DNA of 64,000 nucleotides from Thermoguttaceae bacterium (GTDB taxonomy: Bacteria; Planctomycetota; Planctomycetia; Pirellulales; Thermoguttaceae). Within the stretch, counting starts at the first letter, position 1. Every line of letters begins with the position of its first letter. Both the position numbers and the translations under genes were made by a program. The notes beneath the pieces are model-generated. The model saw only the letters and a program-made list of their open reading frames with translations. It searched no databases and was not told where the DNA came from. This document shows positions 32,235-40,254 of the stretch, piece by piece. Where the stretch lies: NCBI GenBank assembly GCA_017937485.1, contig JAGBDN010000094.1, positions 1 to 64,000 of the forward strand, written 5' to 3'.

Positions 32235-33047
32235 ATGAAAAAGTTCGCGGTGATTATCGCGGCGGCCGGAAAGAGCCGTCGTTTTCAAAAGGGCGGTTCG
32301 CCGCTGACGTTGAACGCGCCGAAAAAGCCGTTCGCGCCGCTCAAAGGGCGCGCCGTTTGGCTTCATTCGGCGGAGCGGTTCGCGCGGCGTCGGGACGTCG
32401 CGCAGTTGATTTTGGTCGTTTCGCCGGAAGATCGCGCCGACGTCGAGCGGAAGTTTGCGGCGGAGCTTTCGCTGTATGGGATCGAGATTGTCGAAGGGGG
32501 CGTCGAACGCTTTTTATCGGTTGAAAACGGGTTGAAGGCGGTCAAGGCGTCGGTCGATTACGTCGCGGTGCACGACGCGGCGCGGCCCTGCGTTAGCGAC
32601 GGCGACGTCGAGAACGTTTTCGCCGAAGCGACGCGAACCGGCGCGGCGATCTTGGCGGCGCCGATCGTCGGTTCGATCAAGCGGGCGCGTCCGGCGTCGA
32701 GCGGCGGGAAGTTGGAGACGGAAGTCGTTCGCGAAAAATTGGGGCTTGGCGCCGCGAACGGCGAACGGCTGGCGGTCGACGAGTCGACGCCGCGCGAGAA
32801 CCTTTGGGAAGCGCAAACGCCGCAAGTTTTCGAAAAAACGCTCCTCGAACGCGCGTTTCGCGAACGCAAGCCGGACTTTCAACCGACCGACGACGCCGGA
32901 CTCGTCGAAGCGCTCGGCGCCGAAGTCGCGATCGTCCCGGGCGCGCGGACGAATATCAAAATCACCTCGAACGACGACTTGGCGATCGCCGAAAAATTCC
33001 TCGAAATCGTCGCTCGACGCGACGCGAAACCGAAAGGGTTTTTCTGA
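32235..33047 (+). CDS. ispD: 2-C-methyl-D-erythritol 4-phosphate cytidylyltransferase
   Basis: This 270-residue IspD catalyses MEP + CTP to CDP-methylerythritol, the third step of the non-mevalonate isoprenoid pathway in the cytoplasm. Motifs are KKFAVIIAAAGKSRRF (the CTP-binding Gly/Arg loop), GGVERFLSVENGL, YVAVHDAARPCVSDGDVENVF, LWEAQTPQVF and TNIKITSNDDLAIAEKFL. An insertion of about 20 residues (near 30 and again at 155-180) makes it longer than the usual ~230. ATG 32235 is preceded by AAGGAG. IspF is not adjacent. The downstream region carries a tandem repeat and the terminator. Confidence 0.95.
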   Translation: MKKFAVIIAAAGKSRRFQKGGSPLTLNAPKKPFAPLKGRAVWLHSAERFARRRDVAQLILVVSPEDRADVERKFAAELSLYGIEIVEGGVERFLSVENGLKAVKASVDYVAVHDAARPCVSDGDVENVFAEATRTGAAILAAPIVGSIKRARPASSGGKLETEVVREKLGLGAANGERLAVDESTPRENLWEAQTPQVFEKTLLERAFRERKPDFQPTDDAGLVEALGAEVAIVPGARTNIKITSNDDLAIAEKFLEIVARRDAKPKGFF

Positions 33048-33102
33048 ACTCGAATACGGTCGACGCGGAAAAAAAGGCGACCGACGCAAAATTTGCCGTC
33101 GC

Positions 33103-33404
33103 GGGGAACGTCGGCGGCGAAAATCGACGTTCGTCGTTAAAATTTCCGGAACGCGAAAAAAATAAAAACGGTCGACGAGGGGAACGTCGGCGGCGAAAAT
33201 CGACGTTCGTCGTTAAAATTTCCGGAACGCGAAAAAAATAAAAACGGTCGACGCGGGGAACGTCGTCGGCGAAAATCGGCGTTCGACGCTAAAATTTTCG
33301 GAACGCGAAAAAACAAAAACGGTCGACGAGGGGAACGTCGTCGGCGAAAATCGGCGTTCGACGCTAAAATTTCCGGAACGCGAAAAAACAAAAACGGTCG
33401 ACGA
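33103..33404. repeat. Four tandem 75-76-bp repeats downstream of ispD
   Basis: Units start at 33103, 33179, 33255 and 33330 (GGGGAACGTCG each time), with a truncated fifth at 33405. Units 1-2 and 3-4 form two subtypes differing by a few substitutions and one base of length. Each unit ends with AACGGTCGACG(A/C) and the next begins GGGGAACGTCG. In the last unit this junction becomes the terminator hairpin 33393-33425. Confidence 0.95.
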
Positions 33405-33425
33405 GGGGAACGTCGACCGTTTTTT
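33393..33425 (+). terminator. Terminator of ispD, at the end of the repeat array
   Basis: The perfect 10-bp stem AACGGTCGAC/GTCGACCGTT with a 9-base loop and a T run. Confidence 0.85.
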
Positions 33426-33489
33426 ATGTTGAAATAGAAAAGACGGGAAAACGCGGCAAGACGGCGGAAACGGACGCGACGGCGAAACG

Positions 33490-34176
33490 CTAAGCGCCGC
33501 GGCGGTTGCCGTACCATTCGAGTTGCATACGCGGGCAATATCGGTAGCCGCGCGGCCCGGCGTAGGCGGTAATCCATTCCGCTTTTTCCCGCATTGTCGC
33601 GACGTCGATCGCCATCGGCATCAGGAGAACGCGATCCGCGCGGACGCCGCCGAGACGTTCGAGATATTCTTCAATTTCAAGCAAATCTTCCGGTTCGTCG
33701 ACGACGAATTTTAGCTGATACGGATAGCGGTCGATCAAACGGCGAACGACTTCGGGACGGTCGCGGTTCGTTTCGTGCAACCGAATCGCCGATTCGAGCG
33801 CGCCGCGCGGCGTCGAGTTGGAAAGTTTCGGGCTGATCGACATAAGATCGCAGGCGACCGGAAGGTCGATGGTGCCCGCCGTCTCGATCGTAATCGTCAA
33901 GTTACGCTCCGCCAACATTTGCGTTAACGGAATCAACTCCGAATACATCATCGGTTCGCCGCCGGTTAAAACGACGTGTCGGCAGTTGAAAAGAAGGACG
34001 CGCCCGACGATTTCCTCGACCGAAAGGTCTTCGCCTTCCTCGCGACGCCAAGACGCGTAAGTCGTGTCGCAGAAAGAGCAACGGAGATTGCAACCGGTGG
34101 TGCGCACAAACGCGGAGAGGACGCCGGTCCAAAGGCCTTCGCCTTGTTTCGAGTTGAAGATTTCGACGACGCGCAT
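33490..34176 (-). CDS. queE: 7-carboxy-7-deazaguanine synthase
   Basis: This 228-residue radical SAM enzyme converts 6-carboxytetrahydropterin to 7-carboxy-7-deazaguanine in queuosine/preQ0 synthesis. The [4Fe-4S] cluster motif CX3CX2C is in RTTGCNLRCSFCDTTYASW. The amino strand RVVEIFNSKQGEGLWTGV is the substrate-binding lead-in, followed by VVLTGGEPMM (SAM-binding GGE), TIETAGTI and SISPKLSNSTP. Length and order are typical. No queC, queD or queF is in the window. Start ATG 34176 lacks a strong Shine-Dalgarno. It is convergent with ispD. Confidence 0.95.
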   Translation of the reverse strand: MRVVEIFNSKQGEGLWTGVLSAFVRTTGCNLRCSFCDTTYASWRREEGEDLSVEEIVGRVLLFNCRHVVLTGGEPMMYSELIPLTQMLAERNLTITIETAGTIDLPVACDLMSISPKLSNSTPRGALESAIRLHETNRDRPEVVRRLIDRYPYQLKFVVDEPEDLLEIEEYLERLGGVRADRVLLMPMAIDVATMREKAEWITAYAGPRGYRYCPRMQLEWYGNRRGA

Positions 34177-34304
34177 AGATAATAACGACGAATAGCGGTT
34201 TTAGTGCGAAAAATAAAGGGAAAAACAAACAAACGTCGCCGCCCGACGCAAAAAAAGGCGACGAGTTCGCGGAAACGTCGAGCGGGATTTAAAGGTCGCG
34301 GGCG

Positions 34305-34730
34305 TTATCGTTGCGCTTGGGCGTTTTTGTACGCCGGGTCGTCGACGCCGTAAACGCCGCGAAAACGCTCCGACGGGTATTTTTCGGCGTTTTTGCGCAT
34401 TTTCGCCGCGAACGCCGACGCGAAATCGACGCCGAGTTTGTCGCAAAGGTTCAACAGGTAACTCGCGACGTCGGCGATCTCTTCCGCGACCGCGTTCAAC
34501 GCTTCCGGGTCGTCTTTAACCGCGAACGATTCCTCCGGCGTCGACCATTGGAAACGCTCCAGCAACTCCGCCGCTTCGATCGCGACCGACGCCGCCAAGT
34601 TCTTCGGCGTGTGAAAACGGCCCCAATCGCGCTCTTCGGCGAAACGAACGACGAGTCGTTTCAGGTCGGCGACGGTCGTCGTTTCGTCGGTAAATTCGGT
34701 ATTGTCGGAAAAATCGGACGGCGCGTTCAT
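34305..34730 (-). CDS. MazG-like nucleotide pyrophosphohydrolase (RS21-C6/dCTPase type)
   Basis: This 141-residue all-alpha NTP pyrophosphohydrolase has FAEERDWGRFHTPKNLAASVAIEAAELLERFQW, with the metal-binding ExxE, and NAVAEEIADVASYLLNLCDKLGVD, with the second E/D set (EExxD). It ends with a KNAEKYP motif, all characteristic of the single-domain MazG/dCTP pyrophosphatase group. These enzymes remove non-canonical or excess dNTPs. Length is typical. It is 128 bases upstream of queE on the same strand and could be cotranscribed with it. Confidence 0.88.
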   Translation of the reverse strand: MNAPSDFSDNTEFTDETTTVADLKRLVVRFAEERDWGRFHTPKNLAASVAIEAAELLERFQWSTPEESFAVKDDPEALNAVAEEIADVASYLLNLCDKLGVDFASAFAAKMRKNAEKYPSERFRGVYGVDDPAYKNAQAQR

Positions 34731-34858
34731 CGGGCGAAGTCGACGGCGGGGAAGGTTAACAACGGCGGAACGCGTCGACGGGAAAGGTCGACGCGTTTCG
34801 GCGAAGAAAAAATAAACGCCGACGGCGAAACGGTTTGCGTCGCGCCGTCGGAGCGGGA

Positions 34859-35890
34859 TTATTCGGCGGCTTGCGCTTCTTCCCAGTCTTGACGCGCCAA
34901 ACCGGCGGCGCCGACGTAACCGGCGTCGTTCCCCATCACCGCGTAGTCGATGCGGAGGCGTTCGGCCAAGTGGAGGAAGATGCGGGAACGCGTTTCTTGC
35001 TCGATCGTTTCGAGGAAGATGCGCCCGGTCGCGGTCGTTTTGCCGCCGAACGTCATCGCGCCGCCGATGAGGATGCAGCTCGGGTCGATCGTGTGGATCA
35101 GCGCGATCATCCCGTGCGACAGATAACGCGCCGTTTCTTTGACGATGCGAAGCGCGACTTCGTCGCCCGCTTCCGCTTCTTCGAAGACCATTTTCGGAAT
35201 CTCGTCGTCCCGTTTGCGAGCGCGAACGCGTTCGGTCAGCGACGTTTTAAATTCCGCTTCGACGTATTCGATCGTGCGATTGGCGACGCCGGTCGCGCTG
35301 GCGTAGGCTTCCAAGTGGCCGCGTTGACCGCATTTGCACCAACGCGCGTTTTCCGACGTGTCGATCAGGTTGTGGCCCGCTTCGCCGCCGTGGCTGTGCG
35401 TGCCGTTCCAAACGTGGCCGTTCAGGACGATCCCGCAACCGACGCCGGTGCCGAGCGTCAACAAAATGAGACCTTCTTCGCCTTGACCGGCGCCGACCCA
35501 ATATTCGGCGAACGCGGCGGCCGGGCCGTCGTGCGCGAACGTAACCGGGAGGCCGCTGTATTCGGCGAGTTTGTCGCGAATCGGAAAGAAGTTCCAACCC
35601 GGGAGGTTCGACGGGCGGACGAGCGAACCGGACGGAATGTCGAGCGTTCCGGGGGAACCGAGCCCGACGCGGGCGACGTCGGCGGGCGTCAAACCGGCTT
35701 TTTCGACCGCTTGCAGAACGGCTTCGGCCATCCGTTTCATCGCGTCTTCCGGGCCGCGTTCGACGAGAGTCGGGGTCGTAACGTAAGAAAGCGTTTTCCC
35801 GGCGTCGTCCAAAACGCCGACTTTAATGTTCGTGCCGCCGAGGTCGACGCCGACGAAGTTCGGTTTTTTCAGGTTCGCAGAATTGGGCAT
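34859..35890 (-). CDS. ROK-family sugar kinase (glucokinase-like)
   Basis: The likely start is ATG 35890 (343 residues); the frame upstream to 36046 is not coding-like. The ATP site FVGVDLGGTNIKVGV, GLGSPGTLDI, and the catalytic Asp in VTFAHDGPAAAFAEY are clear. LLTLGTGVGCGIVLNG and GGEAGHNLI follow, then the ROK zinc site WCKCGQRGHLEAYAS. In most ROK proteins this reads CxCGxxGCxE; here the third Cys is His, so zinc ligation may differ. LIGGAMTFGG comes near the end. The probable reaction is ATP-dependent phosphorylation of glucose or a related hexose in the cytoplasm. It stands alone, divergent from comF. Confidence 0.9.
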   Translation of the reverse strand: MPNSANLKKPNFVGVDLGGTNIKVGVLDDAGKTLSYVTTPTLVERGPEDAMKRMAEAVLQAVEKAGLTPADVARVGLGSPGTLDIPSGSLVRPSNLPGWNFFPIRDKLAEYSGLPVTFAHDGPAAAFAEYWVGAGQGEEGLILLTLGTGVGCGIVLNGHVWNGTHSHGGEAGHNLIDTSENARWCKCGQRGHLEAYASATGVANRTIEYVEAEFKTSLTERVRARKRDDEIPKMVFEEAEAGDEVALRIVKETARYLSHGMIALIHTIDPSCILIGGAMTFGGKTTATGRIFLETIEQETRSRIFLHLAERLRIDYAVMGNDAGYVGAAGLARQDWEEAQAAE

Positions 35891-36226
35891 TTGAGCGTTC
35901 GTTCCGTTGTGTTGCGGGAAACCGTTCGAGAAAACCTTCCTCGAACGCGTAATTTTTATTATTTCGGTAAAAAACAAGGCGCGGAAAAATTTTTTTGACA
36001 AAAAAAACGGCGCGACGTAAAGTCGGCGCAAAAATTTTTCCAACAAACGATAAAAACGCGCGATTTTGTCGAATTTGCCGTTTTTTACGACCTTTCAACG
36101 GCGCAAATTACCGTCGTTTCGTATTATAACCGAAATCGCCGCCGTTGGGAAGGGGCAAACAGTTCCGACGCGATTTTTCTTTTTGTGTTTTTTTCCTCGG
36201 AAGGGCGATTTATACCGTTTGGTCGC

Positions 36227-36253
36227 TTGCGGCGCGGCGTTTTTTGCGTACAA
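36227..36253 (+). promoter_or_regulatory. Promoter for comF
   Basis: TTGCGG (36227-36232), a short 15-base spacer and TACAAT (36248-36253). A start near 36260 means the coding start must lie downstream, supporting TTG 36315. Confidence 0.5.
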
Positions 36254-36314
36254 TGAACGAAAAAGCGGAAGCGAAATCGGGACGCGTCGTCTCAAGCAAA
36301 CAAAGGAACGGACG

Positions 36315-37202
36315 TTGGGAACGGAAACGGAAACGAACGAAAGAAGCCCGGCGTTTCGGCGCGTCGTCGAGACGGCGTTCGAGCTGGTTTATCCGCGTTC
36401 GTGTTGGATTTGCGACGAGCGAATCGTCAGGGCGGAGTCGAGCGGCGGTCGCGTCGTCGTCGGTGCGAGCGTGTTTCGCGTTCCGTTGTCCGCGCTTGTT
36501 TGCGACGAGTGCCGGCGGGCGGCGAGCGTTCCGGCGCGGACGTTTTGCCGACGTTGCGGTCGGGTCGCGCTTCGGGAGACGGCTCGCGGGGACGACGCGC
36601 TTTGTCGGTTCTGTTTGCGGAAGACCGGGGCGTTGAAATTCGCGTTCGACGAGGTTCGTCCGATGCATTTTTATCGGGGGACGACGCGGGCGCTCGTTTT
36701 GCAGTTGAAGCGAACGACCGATCCGACGTTGGCGGAGATCGCGGCGCGGCTTTACTTCGAATCGCGGCGGCGCGTTTTGAAGGCGTTTCGCCCGGACGCG
36801 GTCGTTCCGGTTCCGATGAATTGGCGGCGACGGTTCTTGCGGAGCGTCAATTCGCCCGATTTTTTAGCGTCGGCGTTGGCGCGGGAGTTGGGCGTTCCTT
36901 GTTGGGCGAAGACGATTCGCCGAGTTCGCGCGACGCCGCCGCAGTCGTCGGTCGATTGGGCGGCGCGGCGGGACAACGTCGCGGGCGCTTTCGCGTTGAG
37001 CGGAGGAAAAAAAGACGGCCCGCTCGAACGCTTGAAGGGGAAACGGATTTTGCTCGTCGACGACGCGTTCACCAGCGGCGCGACGGCGAACGAAATCGCC
37101 GCTTTGCTGAAAGAGAGCGGCGGCGTCGAGGCGGTTTGCGTCGCGACGTTGGCTCGCGCCGGTTTGGGAAAGGGACGGCGTCTTCAATGCTTCGGCGGTT
37201 AA
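36315..37202 (+). CDS. comF: ComF-family amidophosphoribosyltransferase-like protein
   Basis: 295 residues from TTG 36315, which has AAAGGAAC seven bases upstream. No ATG exists in this frame before the conserved domain, and the promoter at 36227-36253 rules out the earlier TTG 36066. The amino part is a zinc-finger module with CWICDE, LVCDECRRA, FCRRCG and CRFCLRK (four Cys pairs). The carboxy part is a type I phosphoribosyltransferase: PDAVVPVPMNWRRRFLRSVNSPDFLA, and the PRPP loop ILLVDDAFTSGATANEIAALL. ComF proteins are needed for DNA uptake in Bacillus and Haemophilus and are found in many non-competent bacteria; the role here is unknown. The last codons (RRLQCFGG) are repeated in the DNA just after the stop. 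Confidence 0.9.
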   Translation: MGTETETNERSPAFRRVVETAFELVYPRSCWICDERIVRAESSGGRVVVGASVFRVPLSALVCDECRRAASVPARTFCRRCGRVALRETARGDDALCRFCLRKTGALKFAFDEVRPMHFYRGTTRALVLQLKRTTDPTLAEIAARLYFESRRRVLKAFRPDAVVPVPMNWRRRFLRSVNSPDFLASALARELGVPCWAKTIRRVRATPPQSSVDWAARRDNVAGAFALSGGKKDGPLERLKGKRILLVDDAFTSGATANEIAALLKESGGVEAVCVATLARAGLGKGRRLQCFGG

Positions 37203-37281
37203 AGGGAAACGCGGCGACGGCGACGCTTCGACGTTTCGGCGGTTGCGGGAAAGCGCGGCGACTTCAATGTTTCGGCGGTTA
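37165..37281 (+). repeat. Tandem copies of the comF 3' end
   Basis: The end of comF (37165-37202) reappears at 37247-37281 almost unchanged (CTTCAATG-TTCGGCGGTTA), with a degenerate copy between (about 37209-37244). Spacing is about 40 bp per unit. Confidence 0.75.
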
Positions 37282-37366
37282 GGAACGCTCGGGCGGTTTG
37301 GGAAAAATAGAGAATTTGCAACGGGCGGCGCGAGCGGTTGCGTCTCCGTTTTTATCGACGTCTTTT

Positions 37367-37380
37367 CATTAATATTAATG
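37367..37380. promoter_or_regulatory. Palindrome CATTAATATTAATG upstream of the 37406 gene
   Basis: A perfect 14-bp palindrome, unusual in this GC-rich context, 25 bases before the start codon. A possible operator or leader element; no regulator is identified. Confidence 0.4.
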
Positions 37381-37405
37381 AGAAACTTCAAGAAAGGAAA
37401 ATCGA

Positions 37406-39508
37406 ATGAAACTTGTCAATTTGGGCAAGCGAATCGCGGCGGCTCTTTGCGGCGTCGCGGCGGCGTTCGCGGCGTTTTCGACGACGGCGGCGACCGTTCA
37501 AGCGGCGGAAGAAGGCGAACTGCGCGCTCCTTGTTATCCGCTGATTACTTGCGACCCGTATTTTAGCGTTTGGTCGAACGTCGACGAGTTGGCCGACGCG
37601 TTCCCGGTTCACTGGACGGGGCGCATTCACGCGCTGACGTCGTTCGTTCGCGTCGACGGCGAAAACTATCGCCTGATGGGCCGTCCGACCGAATTCGACA
37701 AAAACGCGAAAAAAGCGACGCAAAAATCGGTTTCCGTTCGCGCGACGAAAACCGTTTATACGTTCGAAGCGGGCGCCGTCGAACTGACGCTGACGTTCCG
37801 CCGAACGCCGTTGCCGAACGATTGGGACGTCTTCTCGCGCCCGGCCGCTTACGTCGTTTGGACGGCCAAAGCGACCGACGGCAAGGAACATAACGTCGCG
37901 ATTTATTACGACCAAACCGCCGAGCTTTGCGTCGACAATTCGAACCAAGAAGTCGCCGCCGGGCGTTTCACGACCGAAAATCTCGACGTTCTCCGCTTTG
38001 GAACGACCGAGCAGCCGATTCTCGAAAAGAAAGGCGACAACCGCTGCATCGACTGGGGAAGCCTCTTCCTCGCGGTCGAAAAAGGAACGGCTAAAACCGC
38101 GTTCGCCGGACATATCGACGCCCGCGCCGCGTTCCTGAAAGACGGTTCGCTTCCGAGCGACGACAAACGCTTCCCGCGCCGCGCCAACGACGATTGGCCG
38201 GTCTTGGCGGTCGCGTTCGACTGCGGCAAAGTCGGCGTCGACGCGGTCGAAAAGCGGATTATCGCCGCTTACGACGACGAATACTCGATCGAATTTTTGG
38301 GCCAAAAATGCCGTCCGTACTGGCGCCGCAACGGGCTCGAAGGGCTTTCGATGCTCGAACTCGCCAACGCCGAATACGCCGATTTGACCGTCCGCTGCGA
38401 CGCGTTCGACGCCGAAATGGTCGAAAAAGCGACCGCGGTCGGCGGGCCGAAATACGCGTCCCTTTGCTCGATCGCTTATCCGCAAGCGGTCGCGGCGCAC
38501 AAACTCGCCGTTTTGCCGAATGGGAAACCGATTCTTGTTTCGAAAGAGAATTTCAGCAACGGTTGCGCGGCGACGGTCGACATCCTTTACCCGACGGCGC
38601 CGGTCTTCGCCGTTTACGACGCGGGGCTCCTCAAAGCGACGCTGACGCCGGTTCTCGAGTACGTCGCGAGCGGCCGTTGGAAGTTCCCGTTCTCGCCGCA
38701 CGACGTCGGGACGTATCCGAAGCTGAACGGCCAAGTTTACGGCGGCGGCGAACGAACCGAAGACAACCAAATGCCGGTCGAAGAGTCCGCGAACATGCTG
38801 ATTATCGCCGACGTGATCGCGCGTCTCGACGGGAACGTCGAATACGTCGCCGAATATTGGGACATTCTTGAATCTTGGGCCGAATATCTCCTCGCCAAGG
38901 GGCTCGACCCGGAAAACCAACTTTGCACCGACGACTTCGCCGGGCACCTCGCGCACAACGCCAACCTCTCCGCGAAGGCGATCGTCGCGCTGGCTTGCTT
39001 CGCCGATCTTTGCGAACGGAACGACAAACCGGAACTCGCCAAAAAGTTCCGCGCCAAGGCCGAAGAGTTCGCCGTCGAATGGGTCAAGTTGGCCGACGGC
39101 GGCGACCGTTTCCTCCTCGCGTTCGACCGCAAGGATTCTTGGAGTCAAAAATACAACCTCGTTTGGGACAAACTCCTCGCGCTGAACCTCTTCCCGAAGG
39201 AAGTCGTCGCGAAGGAACTCGCCTATTATAAGACGAAGATGAACAAATACGGGCTTCCGCTCGACAATCGCGCCGATTACACCAAGCTCGACTGGGAACT
39301 TTGGACCGCGACGATGGCCGATACCCGCGCCGAGTTCGACGCGTTGACCGCTCCGGTTTACGAGTTCGTCGACAATACGCCGAATCGCGTTCCGCTCTCC
39401 GACTGGTACTTCACCAGCGACGCGAAACAACGCGGCTTCCAAGCCCGCGCGGTCGTCGGCGGCGTCTTCATTAAGCTCTTGGAAAACAACGAGAAGCTGA
39501 CGAAGTAA
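37406..39508 (+). CDS. Secreted glutaminase A-like protein (DUF4965/DUF5127/DUF1793 type)
   Basis: This 700-residue protein starts at ATG 37406 with AAAGGA. Signal peptide residues 1-~33 (IAAALCGVAAAFAAFSTTAATVQAA). The mature start RAPCYPLITCDPYFSVWSNVDELAD..HWTGRIHALTSFVRVDG matches the amino module of GtaA-like proteins. The carboxy half has the matching six-hairpin domain: YVASGRWKFPFSPHDVGTYPKLNGQVYGGGERTEDNQMPVEESANMLIIADVIAR, then NLVWDKLLALNLFP and a closing LSDWYFTSDAKQRGFQARAVVGGVFIKLL. Fungal GtaA hydrolyses glutamine, but bacterial relatives are broad and the (alpha/alpha)6-type fold also suits a carbohydrate substrate, so the activity is uncertain. Codon use is strongly biased, suggesting high expression. 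A terminator follows. Confidence 0.82.
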   Translation: MKLVNLGKRIAAALCGVAAAFAAFSTTAATVQAAEEGELRAPCYPLITCDPYFSVWSNVDELADAFPVHWTGRIHALTSFVRVDGENYRLMGRPTEFDKNAKKATQKSVSVRATKTVYTFEAGAVELTLTFRRTPLPNDWDVFSRPAAYVVWTAKATDGKEHNVAIYYDQTAELCVDNSNQEVAAGRFTTENLDVLRFGTTEQPILEKKGDNRCIDWGSLFLAVEKGTAKTAFAGHIDARAAFLKDGSLPSDDKRFPRRANDDWPVLAVAFDCGKVGVDAVEKRIIAAYDDEYSIEFLGQKCRPYWRRNGLEGLSMLELANAEYADLTVRCDAFDAEMVEKATAVGGPKYASLCSIAYPQAVAAHKLAVLPNGKPILVSKENFSNGCAATVDILYPTAPVFAVYDAGLLKATLTPVLEYVASGRWKFPFSPHDVGTYPKLNGQVYGGGERTEDNQMPVEESANMLIIADVIARLDGNVEYVAEYWDILESWAEYLLAKGLDPENQLCTDDFAGHLAHNANLSAKAIVALACFADLCERNDKPELAKKFRAKAEEFAVEWVKLADGGDRFLLAFDRKDSWSQKYNLVWDKLLALNLFPKEVVAKELAYYKTKMNKYGLPLDNRADYTKLDWELWTATMADTRAEFDALTAPVYEFVDNTPNRVPLSDWYFTSDAKQRGFQARAVVGGVFIKLLENNEKLTK

Positions 39509-39540
39509 CGCTCGCGGCGCCTTGCGTCGGATAAAACGAA

Positions 39541-39579
39541 AACGCTCGTTCGGTTTTTGAGCCGGGCGAGCGTTTTTTT
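39541..39579 (+). terminator. Terminator after the 37406 gene
   Basis: AACGCTCG/CGAGCGTT stem with an 18-base loop followed by a run of seven T. Confidence 0.85.
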
Positions 39580-39783
39580 CGTTTTTAGCGACTTTAAGGG
39601 GGAAAAAGGAAAAAAAAGCGCTTCTTTTGGCGGAAAATGAAAATTTTGGGCGATTTCCTAAAAAAAAACGCCGAAAATACCGACGTCGTTTAGGGAGACA
39701 TTTCGACCGACGCGTTTTCGACGGATAATCGCGCGAAACGCGTTTCGGTTTCGACGATAGAATAGAAACGAAAGGAGCTTTTA

Positions 39784-40029
39784 ATGAGAAACGAATCTTT
39801 TATCGACGGGATCGGCAAGATTCACTTCGCCGGGAATATGGTTCGCTTTGATTGCGTTACGTTGCAACCGGGCGCCGACGGCGAAAAACCGACGTCGGAA
39901 GAAGTTTTCCGCGTCGTGATGCCGCCGCAAGGTTTTCTGTCCGCGTTCAACAGCATGCAACAGCTGATCGACAAACTCGTCGCCGCGGGCGTTCTTCGCA
40001 AGAACGACCAAGCCGCGATTAGCGAGTGA
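39784..40029 (+). CDS. Small conserved protein of unknown function
   Basis: 81 residues starting at ATG 39784 with a strong AAAGGAG eight bases before it. The sequence reads IGKIHFAGNMVRFDCVTLQPG, then EEVFRVVMPPQGFLSAFNSMQQLIDKLVAAGVL: a beta-hairpin start and an amphipathic helical end with no signal peptide. It resembles short proteins I associate with planctomycetes and some proteobacteria that carry no assigned function. Native codon use, a good ribosome-binding site and two downstream hairpins support a real gene. Confidence 0.8.
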   Translation: MRNESFIDGIGKIHFAGNMVRFDCVTLQPGADGEKPTSEEVFRVVMPPQGFLSAFNSMQQLIDKLVAAGVLRKNDQAAISE

Positions 40030-40095
40030 GCCGAACCGTCGGCGCGCTTTAAGCGGCGAAAAGCGATCGGTTTCGCCGCTTAAACGTTCCAATCA

Positions 40096-40130
40096 AAAAC
40101 GAGCGTTCGACGCGAGTCGACGCTCGTTTT
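40096..40130 (+). terminator. Terminator after the small protein gene
   Basis: The 10-bp stem AAAACGAGCG/CGCTCGTTTT is preceded by another perfect 11-bp hairpin (40051-40061/40071-40081). Confidence 0.75.
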
Positions 40131-40254
40131 GGCGTTTCTTGGGAACGTCGGAACCGAAAACGGCGAAGCGTTGGCGCGACGAACCGGAAAAAGCGTTAAA
40201 TTTTGCCGCGTCGACGCTAAAAAGCGCCGACGCGACGTTCGGAAGGCCCCGAAA

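Noticed and set aside
33103..33241. Plus-strand frames in the ispD-queE gap with a repeated KSTFVVKISGTRKK segment
   Set aside because: The repetition is just the 76-bp DNA repeat translated; subtypes change frame (75 versus 76 bp), so no protein is maintained.
33103..33404. CRISPR array
   Set aside because: The repeats are 75-76 bp directly abutting units without unique spacers, and no cas gene is in the window.
36066..36314. Earlier TTG start for comF giving 378 residues
   Set aside because: The segment lies upstream of and across the promoter, has noncoding composition, and TTG 36315 has a proper ribosome-binding site.
37388..39442. A 684-codon minus-strand frame opposite the glutaminase A-like gene
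   Set aside because: Same antisense effect; the plus-strand gene has signal peptide, ribosome-binding site, conserved motifs and a terminator.
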